Below are positions 55,557 through 64,000 of a DNA stretch of 64,000 nt, in pieces. Each line of letters begins with the position of its first letter. The stretch's first letter is position 1. A model generated the notes under the pieces. That model was not told where the DNA came from and searched no databases. It saw only the letters and a program-made list of their open reading frames with translations. The position numbers and the translations under genes are program-made. The DNA is from Sthenelais limicola. Lineage: Eukaryota > Annelida > Polychaeta > Phyllodocida > Sigalionidae. The stretch covers positions 31,502,873-31,566,872 of the forward strand of contig OW804102.1 of the NCBI GenBank assembly GCA_942159475.1, given 5' to 3'.

Positions 55557-56110
55557 ACTAGCAAAGTCCCCTCTCTCCCTCACTTCCCCACTCTCCCTCT
55601 TTTCCTTTCACCTCTTCTGTCTCTCATACCTTTTACCCCTCCCCTCCCCTCTCCAATTTCCCCAACCTCTTCCTCCCCTCTTCTTCACTCTCCCTCTCCC
55701 CACTTTCCCTCCCTCCCCCTCTCTCCCCTTCCCCTTCCCTCTCCTAAACCCTCTTTTTACTCCCCCTCTTCTCTGTCTGTCATATCTTTTTCCCTCCACG
55801 ATTTCATCACCCTCTCCCTCATCTTCACTCTCCCCGTCCCCCACCCTCCCCTCCTGCGGTTGCTCGGGACTCTTGTGAGATGTGTTGCTAGAGAATCCTG
55901 CCTTGACTGAATGTCTTGAATGGTGGGACATAGAGGCATGATCTAAATCTCTTCTAGTTCCGAATGGGGGCTTTCCCAGTGTGGATATCCTGATTAAAAA
56001 GGGCTTCAAAATCACATTTTCACCCCAGATATACCTTCACCAACCACATATATTACAAATTCCCAGAACATGCCTGCCAAAAAAACCCTTCTTGAGCTTA
56101 TATATTAGAT
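55557..56110 (+). mobile_element. ACTAGCAAA-family element, about 550 bp
   Basis: Starts ACTAGCAAAGTCCCCT, has about 290 bp of C/T-rich DNA, and ends TTATATATTAGAT. Its last 150 bp (GGGCTTCAAAATCACATTTT onward) match the right end of 33673-35206. Confidence 0.72.
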
Positions 56111-57390
56111 ATAAGCGCAGCAGAATATTGATAAATCCTTTAAGTCTTAATATGAGTAAGATTCATTTTGTAATAGCTGAGAATGTATAGCTTTGATATA
56201 AGTTCCTCAACCAAGTTCCTCAAAAAGTAAAAGTAGCCAGAGCTAGGGAGGTGGTTTTAGTTGCACCTCCAGTTACCCAGTTGTTGGGAGACTGTAAAAC
56301 TAAGACAATTCAATCAAGAAACTCAAAAAGCTCCAAATCCTCCCCATATTAACAAACGATCCTATAGCTCTAGGTATATCGTTGGATTAAAGTGACACTT
56401 CTCACTGTTCTGGGCTTGAATCACGAGTCTGGTACATCTCAACCTTCCTAACTAATCCCTGGTGATATCAAAACTATGTAATGGATAGTATATGCGGTAT
56501 TTGAACTGAACTATTATTTGTATTATATTTATTTAACTATTAATGATAAATCTCTTCAGCCTAATAAACATTTTCAAATCAAAATATGTACATGTATTTA
56601 GACTTGGTATTTCGGTAGTTCAATCTATAATGTACATTCAGCTTTAACTGAGAATAGTGTAACCTTGCATAATGTTTAGCGGAAACGAAAAATTTAAAAC
56701 AAAAAAAAACACACACAAAAGGCAGGTATGGCGGGAATGGTGAGATTTAAGGGAGGTGAAACCGAAACCGAGACCAAAACCGGAAGTAAATGGAAGTAAG
56801 GTATAGTGTCTGGCAGGTGACAGAAGTACAGGTAGCACCTGTATTATGGAATATATCCGTAAGGAAAGATATCAATACATCTCACCATCACTGCCGAGGG
56901 TATTGCTAACACACTAAGTTCACGGAGATAATAACCATAAATGAAATAGAAGCTTATGCAAACAGTTGGAAACTTCCTCATGAGAATTCTCACAAGCAGA
57001 GATCTTTACCGTTCGTGACATTAGCATGTAAGACTTAGACCAAATACCATTGAATAATAAGTTCAAGGCTACATAACCCTTTATGATAGAATCTATTTAA
57101 AATGTTCAGTGATATTAGATAGAGTCATGAGACCTATTTCCGCCTAGGTGTTACTTATTTCGTGTTCGTGTTTAAGTTGAAATAAACTTTCATATCTAAA
57201 GATATGAATCAAAGGTTTTGCCACACTTTGACTATGGTCAAAATGAAATGATGAAAATGAACTCAATAACATTTTATTTAAAAAAAAGTCCTGTACTTTA
57301 CCGTAGAACTCAGAAAACTCAACTCAATGGATAACTGCAGATGGAAGATTACAGGATTATGTCCGTTGCTGCTACGCAGCTACGCAGCTA
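56111..57390. other. Upstream of the visible cyclase exons, no exon confirmed
   Basis: The missing cyclase ectodomain exons could lie here. One short frame near 56885-56990 (minus, RELSVLAIPSAVM before a GTGAGA) is suggestive but not convincing. Confidence 0.4.
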
Positions 57391-57500
57391 CCCAGCAGAC
57401 CCCCATTCCTTCCCCTTGGTCCCCTCACCCAGCAGACCCCCATTCCTTCCCCTTGGTCTCTCACCCAGCAGACCCCCATTCCCTTCCCCTTGGTCCCCTC
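57391..57500. repeat. 37-bp minisatellite CAGCAGACCCCCATTCCTTC
   Basis: Three head-to-tail units of about 35-37 bp, each also containing CCCCTTGGTC. A small GCTACGCA repeat stands just before it. Confidence 0.88.
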
Positions 57501-57789
57501 GCCCCACATCCCCTGCATGTCCCCCGCACCTCCCTACATCTTCCTCCTATTGCATGATTGCATAAAGTATGTTCTGCGCTTGCGTGACTCTTCTATGACG
57601 TCTGAACAGGTGGCATTCAGACTTACCTTTGTTCTAATGTCTGCTTTAAAATCTCACATTAGCCGCCGAAAAAAACATTTATTAGTTTAGGTCATTTGGA
57701 AGCCAGTTGGCATTAGGCCAATTCAATCATTGATCAATAGTTTTAAGGGTTCTGCTTGCTTTTAGTCTCGGATTCTTGGGATTTGGGGG

Positions 57790-58150
57790 TTTCTTGTCTC
57801 AGCGTAGAAGAACGTATTCGTCACGGGCCGGTGGTCACTGAGCGGGAAGTAGCGGAAGCTCCGTACTCATAGAATACCTATGCAGATGCGACCTGTGTGA
57901 ACCACTTCCGGGTCACCTTGCGTGGATCGTTGTACGCGTGAACGAGTGTGTGTACGCCTGGCCGTGCCTGTTAAATGTGAATCTGAATCGGCGTAAATGT
58001 TTAATTTTTCTATATAGGAATGTTTTGCTGAAAATTTGCACGGTGCCTGGTTGAGTTATGCGTAGCTGATGTGTTTGAAAACGGTTCTCACCTTGGTTGT
58101 GTGATTGACAAACAGTGCAGTGTCTCCGCCTACCGCATGTTTTCAGCACC
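57790..58150. promoter_or_regulatory. CpG-richer patch, possible promoter
   Basis: The patch has noticeably more CpG than its surroundings and holds an ETS-like CACTTCCGGG (57902-57911) and a GTACGCGTGAACG. It might be a promoter for the cyclase gene (minus) or an end of the neighbouring recombinase locus. Neither is proven. Confidence 0.3.
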
Positions 58151-59320
58151 AAATGCAGTAACGCAGTACACCTCTAGGTTTTAGCATGCGGCGGCGCACC
58201 CTCATGGGGAACGACCAAATGACTAACCCCTGCTTAAGACAGGGTAGTGGTTATATCTGTTTAATAAACTTTTCTTTTTTTGGGGCCCTGTTATAGTTGC
58301 AATTACTCATGTATGTCGTGGACAATTTATATTGCTTATTAGTAATTTCCCCTTGCTTGGTTCGGAGTTAATTTTGATTTAGTTTTGGTTGCCTATGTAC
58401 TTAGGAATTGCTATTATTTAAATATACCAGTTATTAGTGTTGTTCTGCTGTTAATTATTATTTGGCAGTTTAAATGTTCATTCCAAGTTTGTCTTAAATG
58501 ATCGCATTCTGACTTTGGGCTGAATTGAGTGTTCAATACGAAATGCAACACTATATGTATTGTGGCACTAGGACGATTGTTGATAGGTGAATGAAGGAAC
58601 AGACAGTTAATTTAATAAACTTCACATTTTATTCAACGATATGAGTACCTGAGTGATTGACATGTGTATGCGGATAAATAGTTATAGCAATGCAATGATG
58701 ATATTATTACTGTAACAGTCATGAAACCTGCATGCATTCTCTTACAAAAACTGTCTGAAGCAATATGCCCAGTGTATAACTTTTAAAAATGTCGACACAA
58801 TAAAAGTAATTAATGTTAGCTGTAAATGCAATTGTCTGTTTTCACATGAGGCACATAGTTGTCCATATATCTGGGGACTGGTGTATATAATTGTTTCACC
58901 TGAGTAGCGTAAATGTGCACGATTAAAACAACCTTAATGTAGGTGGTGCTGGCAACCCTCCGATGAGGAATACCGTCTAAACTAGCCCGCCGAAGATTCA
59001 TGATAAAATAGCACCTGTCGGCAAGGGAATGTATCAGTGGTGCACGATTAAAATAACCAAGTAATTGGTGGTGTAAAAAAACACTATCTACTTAAAATTT
59101 CAGTTAACACCTTCGTCAGGTGTTGCATCTTGCAGATGGCTTGAGACTGTCTTTTTTGGCATGTATAGGATTCGTTTAAAAGTTCTAGTCGAGGTCCTGC
59201 CTCGTCCGTTCTCACCCTGATGGCCAGTTTGTAGGCAATGACTTAGCATTGTGTGTGTACATGTCTGTTGAGATCAGTTGTTAGCACCTTATTGTCTGTG
59301 TTTGCCCTGCGTTGGTAGGC
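58151..59320. other. Downstream flank of the recombinase gene
   Basis: No exon is supported. Two copies of TGCACGATTAAAA(A/T)AACC occur at about 58916 and 59041. A polyadenylation signal for the recombinase gene is not certain; AATAAA-type words on the minus strand occur near 58615-58620. Confidence 0.4.
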
Positions 59321-59734
59321 CTACTTAAATATGAAGGTGACGTTACAGTTGTTGAAACTGTGACCAGCGTAGAGTTCCTGTAGCTGTGCCTCTGATAGGA
59401 CGGGCCTGCCGTTTGCGACCAAACCTGCCCTCGACCTTAAGGTTGGTTCTCTGATCAATGAGGTGCAGTTCGGATCTGGACGCCCATTTATTGCTGGAAT
59501 TGGTGCAGGAGGCGCAGGTGTAGCTCTCTGTGTGTTGCCCCGCGCTGCCCTCTCACGTTCTTGCCTGGCGTGCTCCCTGTTAACTCTACGTACAATAGCC
59601 AGGTCCTCGTAGAGATCCTCATCGATCTTGTCGTCCTCCTCCTGGGTGAGTGGAGGCGGGGTAGCTTGAGAATGACGCTGGGTCAATTCTAAGTCGTCAC
59701 CATCCGAATCTTCCTGGTTAGGTGAGGCAGTGAC
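59321..59734 (-). CDS. Recombinase gene exon 5
   Basis: The acceptor is AAACAG and the stop is TAG. It encodes an acidic start (NQEDSDGDDLELTQ), a Glu/Arg-rich helix (VRRVNREHARQERERAARG) and a Pro-rich end closing with LYAGHSFNNCNVTFIFK. Confidence 0.88.
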   Translation of the reverse strand, partial: VTASPNQEDSDGDDLELTQRHSQATPPPLTQEEDDKIDEDLYEDLAIVRRVNREHARQERERAARGNTQRATPAPPAPIPAINGRPDPNCTSLIREPTLRSRAGLVANGRPVLSEAQLQELYAGHSFNNCNVTFIFK

Positions 59735-62700
59735 CTGTTTGTGGTAAGAAAAGTGTGTTAAAGAATGTTGAATTGGGACATGAGTGTAGTACAGTTGAGT
59801 GTCTATATTTCTTAATGCTTCATTATTGGTGTGCTTTACCACATTATCACTTAGGCTGAAAGGTACGCTATAATTCTTTAATTATTGACTAACTTATGTG
59901 GCCAGGCCAGTATTAATGAAAGCATTTTTTGTAAATGTGGTACACACCAGTCCCCCTTTTCATAAAAGACATAACAATGATGTATGATTTAAGATTAAAT
60001 TACCTGTGACAGGAGTAGGTTTAGGTCGTCAGCAACGTCTAAGTCATCACCTCGTTCGAAAATGGGTTCCTCCACTCTCGCCTCAGACACACAGATCTGT
60101 GTCTGCCTGCCTGATTTGTCATAGACGACCCTCAAACCCATTGTAGCAACGCCTGCTGGTAGTTCCTCTTGGTGTGGACCAGGTGGTGGTTGCTCATCAG
60201 CTTTGGACGCGGCTGAAGTACCTGCAACAGGTGATTTTGAACGGGGCCTGCGATCAAAAGTGGCTGGTCGTGGCCAGGGGCGTCTTGACACTGGAGGCGT
60301 ATCGATTGTACTCTGCTGATGTTTCTGTATGGGGGTAGGTGATGTGAATGGCATGGGGGATGGTGGACGTGACACAGTAGCACTAGTAGTCTTTGGCCGG
60401 CCCTTGTCGTTGTGCCTTGTAGGTTTGATGTTGTTGTTGGTTTTACCGAAAATTGGAGTGTTTGGCCTGTCATTGTCGTTCGGTGTTGAATGTTGGAGCG
60501 TGTTGTTGCTTCTACCTAGAGACAGTCTCCCTTTCTTAGGTGTTTTTGCTGCTTCTGGCGTACTGACGGATGGCTGTGTGGCTGTAGCATCATAATTATG
60601 ATCCAGAATGATTGGCGATGTTGGTCTAGTTGTCTGTGGTAGTGGTTGTTCAGTCCCTTGTTCGTGTTGTATAACCTTAGGAGCCGGTGGTGTTGGTTCA
60701 ACAGAATACCCCATTTCAGTTGATAGGGCATGTGACATTGTGCGTCTGGTGTCATCAGTTGTGCGTGAGTAGTAGTTGATGGAACTGACGGCCTTGTGGC
60801 CCGTAGTAGCACATATATCTAGTGGTTCAAAGGCAGCCTCTCGCAACAACGTGACACAAGTTGCTCTGATGGAGTGGTTCGTGTATTCACGTGAGAGGCC
60901 CGATTTAGTTGAAATACGTTTCATGAAAGTTGTCACAGGATCTCTACCAAGAGGGGAATTGACATACCAACATGGGTCGTCCAGCAGGGCGTTGGTACGG
61001 GCGCGTTGCCACAATCGATGGCACAGGGGATTCAATTTGCTCATATACTTTTGCAGTGATGCCAGGACACACCTAGTTCCACCAGTGGCATACATGCGCT
61101 GGTCGTGAGCCTTATTACGTCGATTGGTGGAGGGCTGGTGGTTCTTTTCGAGTGGATTGTGGTCTAGGGTAGCATACAAAGCATTGCTGTCATCCCGCTT
61201 GAATGTAATGTCTGTTTTAACCATTTTCTCTAACCCTTCCTGGCCACGTCTGCCGAAGTGGAGAACCAGTTCGAACATAACTTTGAACTGTAGGCCCTGT
61301 GGCGTGTTTGCATCCAAGACCCCCGACGAGTACATCTTTGCGAGATCAGCCTTACCAATTGGATGGTAGGCTTTGTTTACATCCTTTCCCGCCTCAGCCA
61401 ACTCCCTCATCTTGCCCTGAAGCACCTTGTTGGCCGTGATGAAGGCTTGGTCGTGACTTATGTTTATGTTCCTTAGGAAAGGAGGTTCGTTAATACGCCT
61501 GTTTATGGCCGACCTGATTGAATTGAGGGATGAGCAGCTGTAGGGCTCACCCGATGCTGAACACAGTTCTCCATAGAACTGTGATAGGAGGTTCGCCATC
61601 TCAGGCAGTGGCAAGTCCTCAAAGGCGGCGCTGTGACCCTCCGCAGTAAGCCACTCTGTATGGAAATATAGAACACTTTTTCACCACCAAGCAATACAGT
61701 GTTACATGAACATATGAATGGAAGATCTGAATTGTGCGACGCGTTTATCACTAAAAATGAAAAGCTCAGTTTCATAGAATAATTAATAATTCTGTTCTAA
61801 GGCCAGAGTAAGTCTAATGATGTACTGTTTAGTATGTGTTAACCTTTTCTGTACGTTTCATTACATGTGTTAATATAATTTGTTATTTAATTTGTTAACT
61901 TTTTCACCACCAAGCAATACAGTGTTACATGAACATGTGAATGGAAGATCTGAATTGTGCGACACGTTTATCACTAAAAATTAAAAGCTCAGTTTCATAG
62001 AATAATTAATAATTCTGTTCTAAGGCCAGAGTAAGTGTAATGATGTACTGTTTAGTATGTGTTAACCTTTTCTGTACGTTTCATTACATGTGTTGATATA
62101 ATTTGTTATTTAATTTGTTAACAGACACCATGTTCTGGCTATCGTGAACCTATGTGTGTCATTAATAAATCTAGTCCCTCTGGTGATCGTGGCAGTATTA
62201 TAACGTTGATATGTCTGTTCTAACTGGTTCCATTTGTATTACGTACCTTTTAAAATTCGCAGTGACCACTCTGTGTTGGCGACAGTCTTTGGAGACGTGC
62301 ACTTGGCCATAAGTTCGTTTATTTGTGCCTCCGACTTCTTCTGGAAGACCCTCTTTGACGCCTTCTTTCTCTTCTTTCCTGGTGGTTCATTGTCGTCCTT
62401 AGAAGTTGGCCTGGGAGTAGACGTTAGTTCGAAGTCATCTGACGATGAATCCTCCATTGTTAACTGCATTAATAAATAATGAATAATAAGTATAATGCCA
62501 GTTCACGAAAATATAAGGTATGAATGTGAATGTGTTATCATCAGTGATGTTAATTAGCGTTTTTTTTTGCTTTAACCTTTGCGGTTACCTTTGACCACCT
62601 TCGATAGTGGGCGTCTGACATTGCAGGTACCATTGAGGATTACTGACAGTAATGTTTACACCAAATGAATCTGTTACTAATGCCAAGTTATGTTAAGGCA

Positions 62701-63504
62701 CGATTGTGTTGTGATTGTATGCCTCGTCGAATTGTTTTAAACAGTGACCTATTTTCTTAGTGTGATAATCGTTCTCTGCAGTTAACAGTGGGCCGGGTTT
62801 GAGGTGTGGAAGCTAATGGTGTAGTTTTAAAAATTGTCGGGACGTGTTTAGCACTTGTGTGTATGTGTTAAAAGGCCGTGCATTGAACAGTTATGTGCAA
62901 AATAAAGACAGCCTACCTGAAAAGCTGGTTCTTGAGCAAGAACCCTTGGTTTGAGGACTGAGACGTATCGCTTGTTATTTGAATTGTTCTGTCCGTTTGA
63001 GGCCGTGTGCAGGTGACTATCTTGCCGAGGTGATGGGGAGGCGCCCCGGTGTCTGGAGACCGTTGGCTTTGGTCGGCCTGCCTGTGGTGTGCGAGGCTTA
63101 AAAGTACGAAGAAACTGACGGTTAAGGTTTGACCTAGACCATGTAAGGCAATGTTCTCCAAAAACATGTTGTTATTAAATCAAATAGAAATGAATCGAAA
63201 TGAATAGTAGTACCTTGTTGAAGATCGGATAAGGTTGTACTTCCATACCCTCATCGGAGGACAGCTCGTGTAGAACGTGTTGTGGTAGAAAGCTAGCATC
63301 AGGTGTAACTCCGTGTCCCGACTTTGGTATCGGCCGCAACGAATGTTCAAAAACTGATACAGTGTCACTCGCCTCCTCTGGCTGAAACTCATAGAGAACA
63401 TGTTTTGCAGTTCGGTCAATGTCTGCGATCTTTCCCTTCTTCCAAGAACCATGCAGGAAAGCCTCGGCCATCTCTCCCAGGTTGAAACTTGCGACCAGCG
63501 CCAT
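59321..63504 (-). CDS. Crypton-like (DUF3504-type) tyrosine recombinase, 5-exon gene model
   Basis: Five exons (63504-63214, 63114-62917, 62463-62247, 61655-60004, 59734-59321) join in frame into about 923 residues from Met to stop. The N-terminus has a compact Tudor/agenet-like stretch (GSWKKGKIADIDRTAKHVLY). After a basic Pro/Ser-rich linker comes a core-binding region (ANTEWSLRIL, SLNSIRSAINRRINEPPF) and a tyrosine-recombinase domain: Arg in HFGRRGQEG, NHSIRATCV (HxxR), TGH, and nucleophile Tyr in NYYSRTT. The tail is Pro-rich and ends in NCNVTFIF, a short motif I associate with this family in invertebrates. Such recombinases come from Crypton DNA transposons, which have no inverted ends; several animal genes are domesticated Cryptons. 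Whether this is an active element or a host gene is open. Confidence 0.9.
60004..61655 (-). CDS. Recombinase gene exon 4 (catalytic domain)
   Basis: The acceptor is CATACAG and the donor is CACAG|GTAATT. This 1.65-kb exon holds the whole catalytic domain: FGRRGQEGLEKM, the conserved RMYATGG turn, CWYVNSPLGRDPVTTFM, NHSIRATC, TGHKAVSSINYY. The last 220 residues are Pro/Thr/Ser-rich with basic patches and likely disordered. Confidence 0.95.
61675..62121. repeat. 223-bp tandem duplication in intron 3
   Basis: Two units starting at 61675 and 61898 are almost identical (shared CACCACCAAGCAATACAGTG and CTGTTCTAAGGCCAGAGTAA), with about four differences. The duplication starts 19 bp from the acceptor of exon 4. 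Confidence 0.95.
62247..62463 (-). CDS. Recombinase gene exon 3
   Basis: The acceptor is AATGCAG and the donor is AAAAG|GTACGT, leaving one base of a codon that exon 4 completes (SLRILK-E-WLTAEG). It encodes an acidic start (MEDSSSDDFEL), a basic nuclear-localisation-like run PPGKKRKKASKR and the first helix of the core-binding domain. Confidence 0.92.
62917..63114 (-). CDS. Recombinase gene exon 2
   Basis: The acceptor is CCGTCAG and the donor is TTTCAG|GTAGGC; the exon is 66 whole codons. It encodes a basic, Pro/Ser-rich linker (FKPRTPQAGRPKPTVSRHRG ... VLKPRVLAQEPAFQ) without recognisable folds. The frame is set by its neighbours at both splice sites. Confidence 0.78.
63214..63504 (-). 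CDS. Recombinase gene exon 1 (start, Tudor-like)
   Basis: Begins at an AUG (MALVASFNLGEMAEAFLHGS) and ends at AAC-AAG|GTACTA. The region from GSWKKGKIADID to FEHSLRPIP looks like a small beta-barrel of Tudor or agenet type, which in chromatin proteins binds methylated residues; that reading is by eye only. The upstream sequence to 63640 is CpG-rich. Confidence 0.82.
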
Positions 63505-64000
63505 GGTTGTTTACGTGTGAGTGCTGACGACCTTGACCTTGACACGGTGGTGCGCGCCAGTTAGATGGACTGGTGGGTGACATGTAAATTAGAGATTGTT
63601 CTTGCCTGAGGGAACGGAACATTGGATGTTTGTGTTCTCGCCACACGTTTGATGTGAGTGATGTATTTCACTATGTTGTGCCTAACTATTAATTTGAGGA
63701 AGGTATTGATGTATTGGCATAAGTATTGTCCTGCGTAAGGCCGTGTTTCGCCGTATTGGGCGTGTGCGTTGTGGGCGGGAGATTTGCTTGCCTTTCCGTT
63801 TGGGTGCCACTGGTAAAATACGGCTCAGCGCGAGCGTACGAGTGATGTTCGAAGGACCGATGGCGATGGAAGAAGTGAGTACGTGAATGGACTAAATGTA
63901 GTGAATTCGTTGTTGTTACAATTAATTTGCAAGTGAGAGTGCAATGACAATGATTAGTGTTTACTTGACATTGACAGTAGAATCCCAAGAATGCGAGACT
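63505..64000. other. Upstream region of the recombinase gene
   Basis: GC-richer than the average and with several CpG, compatible with a promoter; no TATA box is evident. Open frames here overlap on both strands without motifs. Confidence 0.4.

Noticed and set aside
55509..56015. Pro/Ser-rich plus frame and Arg/Gly-rich minus frame
   Set aside because: They are translations of the pyrimidine-rich part of the ACTAGCAAA-family element.
56880..56990. Possible extra ectodomain exon of the cyclase (RELSVLAIPSAVM before GTGAGA)
   Set aside because: The frame is short, no acceptor with the right phase was found, and the similarity to the receptor fold is too weak.
59735..59842. Extension of the exon 5 open frame upstream, with its own Met
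   Set aside because: A good acceptor (AAACAG) at 59735 and in-phase joining to exon 4 show that this part is intron.
63180..63545. Overlapping minus-strand open frame of 121 residues in another phase
   Set aside because: Only the 63504 frame joins to the downstream exons at a proper donor; this is its shadow.

Overview
The window is eukaryotic nuclear DNA. Protein-coding genes are split into short exons with GT-AG introns, there is a tRNA gene with an internal Pol III promoter, and AT-rich intergenic DNA is packed with short inverted-repeat transposons. Three things together suggest a marine invertebrate: a receptor guanylate cyclase, an Ngaro-type tyrosine-recombinase retrotransposon and a Crypton/DUF3504-type recombinase gene. 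The frequent AGGCCTA words make me think of a deuterostome such as an echinoderm or hemichordate, but that is an impression and not a test.

Layout. (1) 425-1267, minus: three exons of a protein with two RRM domains, incomplete at both ends. (2) 2264-13009: no convincing gene; foldback elements, duplicated blocks, low-complexity DNA and a T-rich minisatellite. (3) 13010-17265, minus: a nearly full-length Ngaro-like element with gag, reverse transcriptase/RNase H and tyrosine recombinase, bounded by split direct repeats. Its gag and pol lie in one reading frame separated by a single UGA. (4) 18584-21160: a hAT-like non-autonomous element, another MITE and minisatellites. (5) 21310-21750, minus: a small intronless gene with a TATA box and no family I recognise. 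(6) 21866-32352: mostly gene-free, with MITEs. (7) 32353-55128, minus: fourteen phase-consistent exons of a membrane guanylate cyclase (end of ectodomain, TM segment, pseudokinase domain, dimerisation helix, cyclase domain). The start of the ectodomain and the last exon were not found. (8) 53211-53282, plus: tRNA-Gly(TCC), inside a cyclase intron. (9) 59321-63504, minus: a five-exon gene for a Crypton-like tyrosine recombinase with all catalytic residues present.

The repeats add a second layer. One MITE family of about 245 bp (termini beginning TATGGGTCAGA) has about fourteen copies or fragments, and a second family of about 220 bp (termini CAGTCTAGGCCC) has five. Several copies sit 9-40 bp from splice sites of the cyclase gene. 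One MITE copy is itself split by a small polyadenylated retro-insertion with a 15-bp target-site duplication.

The most interesting items are the Crypton-like gene (active element or domesticated recombinase), the gag-UGA-pol arrangement of the Ngaro element, and the crowding of MITEs against splice sites of one gene. All coordinates of exons come from reading splice signals and reading frames by eye; no alignments or database searches were run.
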